Source of the DNA: Phaeosaccion multiseriatum
Taxonomy: Eukaryota; Ochrophyta, other classes
Assembly: GCA_965112735.1 (NCBI GenBank)
Contig: OZ218957.1
Location: 2,356,001-2,420,000, forward strand
Direction: 5' to 3'
DNA: 64,000 nucleotides
Made by a program: the position numbers and the translations under genes. The notes below the pieces were generated by a model. That model was not told where the DNA came from. It was given only the letters and a program-made list of their open reading frames with translations, and searched no databases. Shown in pieces: positions 11,329-22,482 of the stretch. Within the stretch, counting starts at the first letter, position 1. The number at the start of each line of letters is the position of its first letter.

Positions 11329-13919
11329 TCAAAGTAAGGCGGGGCTACCCTCTGCGGTGTTGGCACCCCCATGACCTAACTCCTCGGCGTTCTTGGCCTT
11401 GACCTCCTCCCACACCTCCTGCACGCCGGCAGGGATGACTCCTTCCGCAGTCGCCTTCCCCCACGCGCCCAGCGCCTCTTCCGTGGTTCCGTAAGGCTTG
11501 AAGGCACTGTGCCCCTGCGGGATGTTGTCGGCGAGGGAGGGGTAGTGCCTCTTGAGCAGATCTTTGAGGCCGTCCACCCCCTCAATCCAGTCGAGTCCCG
11601 TCTTGGTGTAGGTAGCTTCATTGTAATACTCGTTGAGAAACGGGTCCGCGTCCAGCCGTCTCGACGCCATCAAGAGGAACACAATGAAGGAGGTTTCCGA
11701 GATGGCGAAGCCCCTCAGCTTGTTCTCGAACATGTCGCCCACCAGCAAGTCGCACCTTTCAATTCCCTCAGGGGCGGGTCCGTAAATCGCCTCCAACTCC
11801 GCGGCCAATGGAGCACCTGCATTCTTCTTCAAGCCTCCTCCTCCTCCTTTCTTCTCGCCGGTCAACGCCGTCCAAGTCTTGTAGGGCTTGAGCTTGAGGG
11901 CACGGCGGAAGGCGTTGAAGCGGAGGATGCCCCTCTCCCGATCGCGATGAAGGTCAAGCGCCGCGAGGTCTACTCGGTCTGGCATGGACCTTCCCTCCTC
12001 GTCCGTTGGAGCAAGGTCCCGCAAGGCAGTGGGGTAGTTGTGTGGTACGAGTCCACCGCAAGGGTAGAACAGCGCTGAGTCCCAGAACTCTAGGGCGCGG
12101 TCAGCAGCAGCCGGAGGAGTGCTGCTCGCAGGGGCGCCAGTTGGTGGTACACCAGCAGCAGCAGGTCGTCGTATAGTTTTGCGACCCTCTGCACCAACGA
12201 GGTCTTCAAGCGGGATGAACTCGTTTCTGTTGGGTCCAACCACCAGGCCGGGGGGCAGCAGGGGGTGAAGGCGGTACACGGCGGCGAACTCTTCGGTGAG
12301 ACAGAAGGGAACACCTTTGTTATCCGCCTTCTTCTTCTCTGTCAGCTTGAACAGAGGAGGAAGGAACTTCAAGTTGATGCCCAAAGCTTTGGGAAGGCCC
12401 ACCCAGTTGGTTTTCATGCCCTGTGCAGAGTCGAAAGATCGGGTGGGTGGGTGGGTGGGTGGAAGTCGAGCAAGTCAAGGAGGGGGAGCAGGAGGAGGAT
12501 GAGGAGGAGGAGGATAGAGGATGAGAGCAAGGCGAGAGGAAGCTATGAGTAAGAGGATTCAAGAAGAAGATACTAAGATGTTGCGGACGCACCGGCGCAC
12601 TACTCACTTCTCCCTCTCGTGATACACTGCTCACTCCTCACTGTCCTGACACCACCCACTAACCACTACTCACTACTCACAATATCGAGAGTGCGGGTCT
12701 TAAGGAGCTCGATGGTCCAGTCGATGGTGTGAATCTTGGCCACCAGAGCGGCCACAACATTTCGTCCAATGCCGAAGAGTTCATCGTCACTCAGCGGCTC
12801 GTCTCCGGGAGCCTGATTGCGGGCCACTTCCTCCACAACGGCGTTGTGCTCCTTCAAGAAGAGCTCCTGGAGAAGAGAGACGCCCACCCAGGAGTTCTTG
12901 TTATCGCCGGTCAAGTGCACGCCTTCGCCGTTGTTATTCTTGTCCTCGCTCATGGGCAGCGTGTTGGGGTGGGTGGGATTGACCTTGAGCTTTCCTCCGC
13001 TCATGGTGCGGGCACGTTTGATGGTGGCCTCGTCGTTGCCATACAAGAAGCTGTGTAAAGAGAAGGGAGGGAGGGAGGGAGGGAAGGAAGGAAGGATGGG
13101 AGGGAGGGAGGGAGGGAGGGGAGGGAGGGCGGGGAGGGAGAGAGGGAGGGGAGGGAGGGGAGGGAGCGAGGGAGGGAGGGGAGGGAGGGAGGGAGGGGAG
13201 GGAGCGAGGCGCGGAGTGAGACACAGGCCTGTGTCTAAACAAACTTGCTTGTCTCTACCCTACTTCGTCTTTCTTTCTGGCTCTGCTCGCTCTCACGCCA
13301 CATTCTCATAGCACACGCACCTGGCATCCCACCACATGGTCCGGAAGTTGTCGTAGTTCCCATCCGGCCGCTCGAGGGTCTTACGGAACTTGAATGAGTG
13401 CATGGGGCACCCCGACTCCTTCCCCTTGCTGAGCTCCACGCCGCCCGTCGCCGAGGGATCATCCTTATGGCCGATCCAATCGTGCACCATTGTCTGAATC
13501 CACGCTGCGGCCATGATGTTGAGCTGGTCTCCAGCGGGCTTGAAGCCATCCCTCGCCAAGAGGCGCTGGGCGACGAGCTGCACGTCCGGGTCGCCATTGG
13601 CTCCGTTGAGTCGAAGCTCTACAGGCACGGGTGGCATGTTTCGACCCACCGGAGCCCCTGCTGAGCTCGTCCAGGGGTTGTTCACGTCCGTTCCGTAGCC
13701 GTCGTGCGGGCGGTACTTGGGAGGGTTGATGGGTGTGGTTTCTCCATCTCGGGGGGCCGGAAGTTCGGGCAAGGGAAGGAGATTGTTCGCCACCAAAACA
13801 TCGCGATGAATGATCACAGGAAGGAGGCCCAGCGGCTCCGGCCACCACTTGGACCAGTGCCAAAAGACATTCTGGAAGACCCAGTGCAGGCCCTCATAGA
13901 CCCGGGTCTTAATACCCAT
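11329..13919 (-). CDS. Fatty-acid alpha-dioxygenase (alpha-DOX/PIOX), haem peroxidase superfamily
   Basis: Three exons on the minus strand: 13919-13321, 13050-12681, 12420-11329; 686 residues, close to the roughly 640 of plant enzymes. It adds O2 to carbon 2 of fatty acids, giving 2-hydroperoxides and, after decay, aldehydes; in plants it acts in defence. Distal haem histidine is in IQTMVHDWIGH (about His146). WWDASFLYGNDEATIKRAR and AKIHTIDWTIELLKT are family blocks. The catalytic tyrosine and proximal haem histidine are in AVYRLHPLLP (about Tyr372, His375); their spacing from the distal histidine matches plant alpha-DOX. Exon joins restore D-A-S-F across phase 2 and L-D-I-G across phase 0. 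There is no clear signal peptide. An exon-3 insert is Ala/Pro/Gly-rich (about residues 400-430). Confidence 0.95.
13063..13205. repeat. GGGA/GGAA tetranucleotide-rich tract
   Basis: Irregular (GGGA)n and (GGAA)n sequence fills the first intron of the alpha-dioxygenase gene. Confidence 0.8.
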
Positions 13920-14329
13920 GACTGCTTAAAGAAAGGGGTCCTTCCCCGGTCCTCGCCCTGCTGCTGCCCAAGGAACAAGTCCACAAGTATCCCGCAAGGA
14001 AGAGAGAGAGGGAGGGGGGGGAAGAGTGCGCGAGAGAGAAAGAAGAGAACAAGAGAGGCTTTAAAGCAGGAGAGAGGAACAAAAGAAAAGGAGTGAAGCC
14101 GAAGGGGAGAGAGAGGGGGTGTTTAAAGGGGAGTGGCGGGACGAGCTGCACGGCAAGACTGATTCGGAAGACGGGAAGTTAAAAAAAAAGCGGAAAAGCG
14201 GCCAAACGCGGCTGGGGTCTTCGGAAATTTGAACATAAATCTTTCCTTTTTTCCCTTATCACGCTTTCCTGAGTCGTGATGGTCGTCAACACCCCCTTCC
14301 CCCCCGTGCGCTAGGGACCCTCATCTCTC
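13920..14329. other. Spacer upstream of alpha-dioxygenase
   Basis: This probably holds the alpha-dioxygenase promoter. It contains purine-rich sequence (13995-14120) and an A-rich segment near 14180-14200. No gene is seen. Confidence 0.4.
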
Positions 14330-15325
14330 TCGTGTCCATGCCCGCCTCATGTCGTTTGTCTTCGCAGTCGCACCCCCTGGGGGGCACGCACTGCTTCCAT
14401 CTCCTTCAAGCACCGCGGCAGGGGCCATATCCCAACCATCACCACTGGCATCTTTCAAGTACTGGCTGCGGGCATGTCGTAGTGCCCCAGGGACACACGA
14501 CCTCCTCCGATCTGATGATAGCCATTTCAGCACAGAGAGGCTCTTGCCTCCCAAAACGGTGCTAAAACGTGAAAACGGACATTCTGATCCCAGCTCTGCA
14601 CAGCTCCCGCACATTGGCACATTGGTTGCAGCCATTGCAGCACTTCAGATCACCCTGCCTCTCCGGCCGCCCAGCCACTACGGCCCATACGTCCACGCCG
14701 TGCGGGCCACCACTTCCGCCTCTCTCCGGGCTCTGACCCGTCTTAGGCTTGTAGAACACAAATTGGACCACAGGAATACGCCCCCCCGACCGAATAGATT
14801 CTAGCCAGAGGGGTAAGTCCCGAAAGGAGCCAGTCCAGCATCTGCAAGGAGCCACTCCAGCATCTCCAGCTTCCCCTGCCGGCCTGCTTCCAAACTCACA
14901 TGTGTATCCCACGGGCACCTCTCCTTGCCCGGCAGGTCCTCCGTCCGCAGCCATTGGAGGATACTCCACCCGTGCCTCTCATTGCCAACAGCAGCATTAC
15001 ACACTCCCTCATCCCAGGAACAGCCCATACGGTGAAGAGCCTTGCACACGGGCACATCTCCATACTCAGCAAGCCGCAGCTCGAAACGTCTCATAAAATG
15101 TGTTCCTGCTCCACAGCTCATACCCGTACTTCCTGGCCCATCTCAAGCGCTCCACGGACTCCACCACCCTCCTGACATGTGTTGTGTTGGCTGGACGGAG
15201 TCGTGTGTAGTGTCCCTCCCACTGAAGATGAAGAAGAAGAAGAATAATGCCCTCCATGATTAAGCTGAGCACCACGGCCTGGGCCAGGGCCTGGTCGCAA
15301 GCGTCGAGGGCCTCGCCATGGTTTC
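14330..15325 (-). pseudogene. Ankyrin-like repeat protein, copy 3, degraded relic
   Basis: Pieces of the same family appear in several minus-strand frames in the order expected for one gene: VRRVVESVERLRWARKYGYEL (15180-15120), YGDVPVCKALHRMGCSWDEG then HGWSILQWLRTEDLPGKE then GKLEMLEWLLAD (15070-14840), a scrambled middle (14820-14600), KSLSVLKWLSSD (14560-14510), and traces of the C-terminus near 14400. At least three frame changes and internal stops or small deletions separate them. It lies between the alpha-dioxygenase and Hsp33 genes. It is the only element that breaks the strand alternation of the window, consistent with a non-functional duplicate. A short GAAGAAGAAG insertion near 15232 replaces part of the N-terminal segment. 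Confidence 0.8.
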
Positions 15326-15820
15326 CCTCGCTTGCAGCAAGGCGGTGGGTTACCTCACCGGAATTGGCGCCCCCCCTTCCATTCCCCTTCCCCCTTCCTT
15401 CTGGGTTTCCACTCCTTCTATTCTATCCCGCACGGGTCAATCCGCGTCTCCCCTTCTGAAGCCTGGCAGGACGAGACAAGGGAAGAGGAGAGAGGTGAAG
15501 GAGTGGTACGTGAGAAAGAAGGGACGAGCAGGACGACGAGAGGGTCGGGGGGGGAAGGGAGAGGATGAGATGGAGCTGACCGCCCTCTCCCAGCTGGCCT
15601 CGGCTTCTCTCAGTCTCCCCCTACCAGCACTTACCATTACCCACTCGTACCTTTAAGCCCCCGGTGAGTGGTGCGGGAGGGGAGCCGAGGAGCGGTGGAG
15701 TCGGAGCGGTGGAGGATCGGTGGAGTCAGGACAGGGAAGTATGAGAGCTGGTTGTTCGGAGACAGCTGTGAGCTCCGCCACCACCGCATTTCTCTCCAAT
15801 CGCGGCTCCCTCCATTAAAG
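15326..15820. other. Upstream region of Hsp33
   Basis: No gene is seen. A tandem GGTGGAGTCGGAGCGGTGGAGG motif lies at about 15690-15725, and CT/GA-rich tracts flank it. The Hsp33 promoter should be near its right end. Confidence 0.4.
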
Positions 15821-18800
15821 ATGACCGGAAGAGAGTACCGCTCGTTCTGTGGCTCGCGGAGGCGATGGGGGACGGCTTCAGTCATTCTCCCGCTTCTGTT
15901 GGGGCTTCAGAATGGAGGGGCCGCTTTCGCCTTTGTGGCCCCAGGAGCAGGGGCTTTCACTCGGTGAGAGGCGGCAAAGACGGCTCAAGGAACAGTGGAT
16001 ACGAAACCTTTCTCGCACTGGGCCTTGGGAAAGGCTCTTAGACTGAGTGCAGAGCCGTTGCAAAGGACCGTAGTGGGTCAACCCCAAATTGACCCCAGCC
16101 TCAGACTCATTCGCCACTTTCTCCCTTGATCAGTCTCCGTGTATGTTACCTCGCCGTGTTGGCTCACTTCTTTAAGCTCGCCCCCTTCGTCTCTCCACCT
16201 ACATACCGCTGCCTCCCTTCCGGCCCACTGCAGCGTCGGAAGAGCAGCAGCAGCAGCAGCAGCACCAGTCGAAACAGGATGGGGTGAGGGGTACAAGACA
16301 GTAGCAGGAACAAGAGTAGGCCCCGTGGCCCGGCGAAGGCCCCGCAGCTCGCATGCCCTGATGATGCAGGTCATCGGGGGTGACACTATTAAGTTCGAGC
16401 CCCCCGAGGAGGAGGGGGCCGCACCCACCGGTGTGAAGGAGGACCACCTCATCTCTGTCCTGAGTGGTGAGTGCCGTGGAGAGGAGACGACAGGATAGGC
16501 TTGAAGAGTATCAGAGTAACGGGTGCTGGTAGGTGCCGAACCGCCTCTCGGGTGTGTGGCAAGGTCAGCACATGCGGTGTGAGGCCACTTCCCTTTCCCT
16601 GCTGCTGCTGATGTACACTCAATCGGACCACTCTACAATCCCTTCCACCGAGGAAGATCGTGAGCCCAAGTCTTGTGTCTGCAGCTTGTATTGTTGTTGT
16701 CTGTTGCCAAGGCCCCATCTGAGTGTTCTCAGCGCATATCCTCGGATCAAGCCTCCCTATCCTCCTTTGCTTGAGGTGTTAACCTCCTTCTGTGTGCCCC
16801 CTGCACGGGCCTCCTCTTTCTCTCCCTCTCTCTGTCTCTCTCTCCCTCTGCCTTTCTTTCTCTCTCTCTCTCTCTCTGTCTGTCTCTCTCTGTCTCTTTG
16901 TCGTGTGTCTGTGTGCCCTGTGCTGATGACTCGAGCTACGCAGGGAACGGAGAGGTGTTGGTGAAGGCAGTGACTGCCAGGAACTTGGTGCAGGTGAGGA
17001 GGAGGATAAGGAGTAGGAGGAGGAGAGGGTGGGGGAGAAGGAGGGGAGGAGGAGGTGTGGAAGAGGAGGAGGAGCAGGAGCAGGAGACAAGAAGTCACTA
17101 CACTACTCTCTCTGCCATGTTCCGTGTTCTGAACCCGGCCTTGCCTCCCGCCCCCTTCCCTCCCATCCCCCCTCCCCTCCCATCCCTCCCTCCCTTCCCT
17201 CTCCCCTCCCTCCCCCATTACAGGAGGCAGTCGTCAGACTGGACTTGTCTACACTCGCCTCCGACGCTCTGGGCAGAACGCTCGTGTGCACTCTCATGGT
17301 GGCAAATGGGCTCAAGGATGAGGAGACGTTACAGTTTACCTTCGAGGGGAGGGGGCCGCTCAAGAGTGTGATGGCCAGTGAGTAGATGATGAGAGGGGGA
17401 GGGGAGAGGGGAGGGGAGGTCATTCCATCTACAGCATGTGTTTCTCTTTCCCTTCCACCGCCTTCTCTTCCGTTCTCTTCCCTCACCACTGTATCCCCTC
17501 CCCCACGTCCCTGCCGCTTCCCATACACCCACAAATCACACACACACGCACACGCACACACACACAAACACTCACACACGCGCCAGTCAGCGACAGCGAT
17601 GGAGGGGTGCGGGGGTTCGTTGGAGACGGGACAGTTGAACTGCCTCTGAACAAGAACGGCAGGTGAACACTTGACACTTTAGTTCCCTCTCTCAATCCTA
17701 GGTAATCCATTCTTTCATCTTATCTTATCTTATCTTATCTTATGTGCTCTCTCATACTTGATCCAATGACCGTGCCCTTCACCCTACGACATATCGTGCT
17801 TTATGTCATCTCTTACCTTTCTCCCCACCCCACCTGTACCTCGAAAACAACAACCGGTAACGTAACGGCAACGTAACGGCATCGTAACGTCTCGACAGGC
17901 CTGATGTGTCTGCGGGCATCGGCAAGGGATTGCTCAAGGTGGTGAGGATGCATCCCGACTACGAGAGGCCGTATGGCGGGATCACGGCACTGAGGTCAGT
18001 GACAGGGGAGGAAGGGGAAGGAGGGAGGGACGGACGGAGGGAGGAAGGGAGGGGGAGAGTGAGTGGGACAAGTGAGTCTGTGAGAGCGGGGAGAGGAGGA
18101 GGAGGAGGAGGGAGGGAGGGAAAGTGAGAAAGCAGAGGTGGGAGGAGGGAGGAACCAAATAACCAACCAACCTCCCACCCACTCACCCACGCAACCCACC
18201 CACCCAACCAACCACCCAACGGTCTCAACCAATGACAGGAATAGCGAGGTGGCGTTCGACGTGGCGGGCTATCTCAAAGAATCGGATCAGAAGAGCTGCG
18301 CCATTGCGGCGGGGTGCCTGATGCAGGGGGCGGCGGTGAGGCAGGCCGGGGGGTGGATGGTGGAGACGCTGCCCTTCGCGTCGGAGGAGACGAGCAAGAC
18401 TCTCCTGGAGAACATACAGAGGGTGCGTGTGGTTGGTGGGTGGGCGGTGAGGTGGGGGTAGACAAGAGAGAGAGAGAGGAAGAGAGGGGGAGAGAGAGAG
18501 AGAGAGGGAGACAAAGGAGAGACAAGAGAGCTTCCTGACACTCACCCCCAACCCCCTCTGTCCTGACACCCCCCACCCTCTGTCCTGACACCCCCTCAGC
18601 TGATGGACGTTGCCGAGGACCCGTCTCAGCTCATCGCAGACGGCCTGAGCCCCGCCCTCATCGCAGAGGAGCTGCTCAAGGGTCTGGGGGGGCTTGGCAA
18701 GACCACTGTCAACAGACCGGAGTACAGGTAAGAGTTGTGTGAGGGTGTGAGTGTGTGGGTGTGTGTGTGTGGGGGTGTTTGTGTGTGTGTGTGTTTCTTG

Positions 18801-19354
18801 CTACTTTCATGCACTGCTGCAACTACCACTCATTTCTTCCGCCACTTTCCCCCTACTACTCCTTCTACTCCTACTCCTACTCCTACTGCTCTTGTTCCTA
18901 CTCCTACTCCTACTGCTCCTGTTCCTACTACTCCCCACCTCTCCCCATCCACCCCTTCCTCGTCTTCCTCGTCCTCCTCGTCCTCCTCCTTAGGTGCAGC
19001 TGCAGCAACGACCGTGTCGAGCGAGCGATGCGTCTCCTTGGAGAGGAAGAGCTCAAGGACATGGTGTTGAAGCAGGAGAACATCGAGGTCAAGTGCGAAT
19101 TCTGGTGAGTGCCTGGTGTCAGTCAGTCAGTCAGTCAGTCAGTGCCTGGTATCAGTCGGTCAGTGCCTGGTGTCAGTCAGTGCGTGGTGTCAGTCAGGCT
19201 GTTCAGTCACCAATATCAACCAACCCCCCCCTTTCCCCCCTCCGTTCGTTTCGCTTCTGCCCCTTCCTTCCATCGTTCACGCCCCTCCAGCGGCACCCAG
19301 TACGTCATGACTCCAAACGACATCGTGGAAAAGTTCGACCTCAAGATGGGATGA
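15821..19354 (+). CDS. Plastid-targeted redox chaperone Hsp33 (HslO family)
   Basis: Ten exons: 15821-15963, 16234-16466, 16944-16993, 17224-17377, 17587-17662, 17899-17994, 18239-18422, 18600-18727, 18994-19104, 19291-19354; 412 residues. Hsp33 is an oxidation-activated holdase whose zinc is bound by C-x-C and C-x-x-C. All four cysteines are present: CSCSNDRVERAM and CEFCGTQYVM near the C-terminus. Core blocks include GGVRGFVGDGTVELPLN, IGKGLLKVVR, ERPYGGI and VAFDVAGYLKESDQ. The roughly 75-residue leader has a hydrophobic signal segment (ILPLLLGLQNGGAAFAFVAP); AFAFVAP resembles the ASAFAP box of bipartite leaders in secondary red plastids, followed by a basic transit-like stretch. Bacterial Hsp33 is about 290 residues, so the excess is leader. 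Start choice rests on the signal peptide. Confidence 0.93.
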
Positions 19355-20538
19355 AGGATTCAATTCCATCCATCCGTCTGCTGCCATCCACGATTCCAAG
19401 TCCATCCGTCACCTGCCATCCACTTCAATCGCTGGTTGGCTGGGACAGTTTATATCAAACCGAATCTGGAACTGGAAGCACCTCTCTCTCTCTCTCTCTC
19501 TGGAGCAGGGAGTACACCCGTGTGCTCCTCTCCTGTGGTGGCGGCGGACTTTATACACTTAGTGCCGTGCTTGTTTGAGTGTTGCTTGCGTGTGATGTTT
19601 TGAGGTGTGTTTCTGTGGTTGGCGTGGTCTTTAGAAGAGAGAGAGATCCATCGCCCGTGTTCTCAGACGCTCCGACATCGCATCCATCGCTTTGCCAACC
19701 CCGAGCTAGCGCATCACAGCAGCAGCAGTTGGTGATTCAGTAAGCAGCACGGCCGCCAGGTGTGTATGGGCAGTCTCTGAGTAGGCAGGCAGGCCGGTTC
19801 GAGGGAAGAGAATGATTTATTATTTCTCGGCTTGATGGCAGACAACTGCGCTCTTTGTATAAACAAAAGGAAAACACATCACCATCACCATCAGTAAGAG
19901 TACTTGTTGCTACCACAGTGCCCCACTCAGCACTCAGCACCCCAATAACACTAACACGAGGTGAAGGGTGAAGAATACAAGTACTACAAGAATGTGAGAA
20001 GAAAGAGCGTTACGTACTACTACGTAGTAGTAGTAGTAGTAGTAGTAGTAATGTGCAAAGACAGAAAGTAAGTACATGTGTGGGTAAGTATAAGTAAGAA
20101 TATGGGGGGGTTCGCACGGCTCGCTGTCGGCTAAGACGGTGACCTTCAACTGTGCTTCCCCCTCTGCTATGCTGTCTTCGGCCCCGTCGGAACCTGCACT
20201 TGAGAGGAATGGGCCGTACTTCACGGTCCCAGAGGTGAAGTACCCGTCACTGGTTGAGCTGACGGAGGAGGAGGAGGAGGAGGAGGAGGAGGAGGAGCTG
20301 CCCTTCAACAAAACTGCCCCCTTGGCTATTGCACGTGAGGGCAATTTTGTTGAAGGGCACCTCACGTGCAATAGCCAAGAGGGCAGTTTTGTTGAAGGGC
20401 AGCTCCTCCTCCTCCTCCTCCTCCTCCTCCTCCTCCTCCTCCTCCGTCAGCTCAACCAGTGACGGGTACTTCACCTCTTGGGCCGTGCTTGTGGGTAAGT
20501 ATGTGTGGCTTCCCCCTCCCCCAGCCTCACCCTCACCC
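19355..20538. other. Convergent 3' region, Hsp33 / neuroguidin
   Basis: No gene is seen. It contains CCATCC/CTGCCATCC repeats just after the Hsp33 stop (19365-19425), a CAG-flanked GTTGGTGATTCA variant at 19728-19739, a (GTA)n run at 20025-20050, and a long inverted repeat at 20231-20478 listed separately. Confidence 0.5.
20231..20478. repeat. Long inverted repeat with about 105-bp arms
   Basis: The left arm begins AGAGGTGAAGTACCCGTCAC at 20231. The right arm ends with the reverse complement at 20478. Both arms contain a GGA/TCC run and the segment CCCTTCAACAAAACTGCC. They are separated by about 35 bases, including a third, inverted copy of TTTTGTTGAAGGGC. Transcripts across it would form a long hairpin. 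Confidence 0.9.
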
Positions 20539-21625
20539 TCACCCCGTTGCGCCCCCCCTCCCCGCCTTCTTCTTCTTGGCGGCAGCATGCTTGGCATACG
20601 CCTTGAGCGTACCACCAACTGCCCCAGTGGCCATGTCAAACGCTGCGCTCCTCTTCTTGCCACTGCCACTCCCACCCCCACTCCTTCCCTCGCCCCCCTC
20701 TGCCGCCGCCTTGGTCCATCTCGGCTTCTTCTTGCTGTTCTTCTTGCTCCCTCCTCCTCCTCCTCCTCCTCCTCCTCCTCCTCCCCCCAGCGTATATCTC
20801 CTCCCCCCCCCCTCCCGATCCTCGCCGTACTCCTCATCCGACCCAAAGCCTCCTCCACCTGCTCCTCCTCCTCCCCTTCCCTTTCCCCCGCCTGCTAGTC
20901 TGGCCAGTCCACTAAGGTCTCCAAGGTCCGCTAGAGAGTCGAGGCGAGAAGCCGATTGTTCCATCTCTCTCCGCCGCTTCTTGTCCTTCTTAGTCACGCT
21001 CTGTAGAGGAGAGGGAGGAGGAGGAGGAGGAGGAGGAGCAGGAAGGTTTACTTTCAGTCATAGAGAGAGACACACACAGTCTAATACGCGCGTCTTGTCG
21101 GATGACCTGACCCCCCATCCTCTGTCCTGACACCCCCTCACTCTCTGCCTTGACACCTCCTATCACTTCTATCCCGACCCATATGACTCACTATGCGCAT
21201 CATGATACGCCTCCGCAAACTCTGCCCGTGCCCTGTCCTGACACCCACCCACCCTCTGTCCTGACACCCACCTGTCCACTGTCCTGATACCCACCCACCC
21301 AAGCTCTGTCCTGATACCCACCCACCCACTGTCCTGACACCCACCCACCCACCCTGTCCTGATACCCACCCACCCACACACACACCCTCACCAACCCTCT
21401 GTCCTGACACCTCTGACTCACCATGCGCATCATGTACGTCTCCTCAAACTCTGCCCTGGCCCTGTCCTCGTCGTCGAGCCTGCTCCTCCTGCCGTCGTTT
21501 AGTGCCGTGCCTCTCTGCTCACGGACCATCTCGGGCTGTTCACCAAACTCTTCTCGAAGGCCTGTGGATGGATGAATGGATAAATGGCAATGGATGGATG
21601 GGTGGATGGGTGGATGGCAATGGAG

Positions 21626-21661
<36 letters not shown>

Positions 21662-22450
21662 GATAGGTAGGAGAGGTGAGCAGGGGATGAGATCGAGACA
21701 GATGGATAGATGGGAAATGTAAGGGAGAAGGGAGAGAGAGAGAAGCAGGCTGATACCGACTCACTCACTCACTCACTCACAACCCACCTTCCATGACCTC
21801 GCCCCTGCGAAGACGCTCTCTCCTGCGCTCCTCCTTCTGCCTCTGCTTGTCGGAGCGGCTATCCTTGCTCTTGGCATCTCCGTCGTAGGGCACAGACGCC
21901 ATACGCGGCGCGCGATACTTGCCATCACTCCCCTCCCCTCCCCCCCCTCCAAAGTGGTCCATCCAATCGTCCTCATCATCTCCCCCTGCTCCTCCTCCTC
22001 CTGCTGCTGCTGCTCCTCCTCCTCTGCCTCCTTCACCACCCCCACCCCCGCCATCGAGGCCGGCGAGAAGTGCGTCAGGGTTAGGGCGGAAGGACAGGGG
22101 GTCGTCCCTCTCCACTTCCGTGACTCCCTTGCCCGCCGCCGCCAACCGAAGGAGCTTGTCTACCTGGTACTTGAGACGTCGGTCGATGGGCCCCATCTTC
22201 TCCATCAAGGTCCTCATCTCGAGGAGTTGGGTCATGACAGCGTGTCCGGTGACGCTCTGCCCCTCGAACTTGAGCGCCATGTAGGTGCAGAGGTTGATGC
22301 AGTAGGAGAGGAGGAGCTGCTGCTTGACGTTGAGGAAGGACAAGGCTTCGCTGTCGATGGCTGCCTCCTGTGTATGTATGTACGTATGTATGTATGTATG
22401 TATGTATGTATGTATGTGTGTATGTATGTATGTATGTATGTATGTATGTG

Positions 22451-22482
<32 letters not shown>

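Noticed and set aside
12113-12160. GTTGGTGGTACA in alpha-dioxygenase as another copy of the dispersed motif
   Set aside because: Differs at one core base and encodes part of a variable Pro/Ala loop; too weak to count as a copy.
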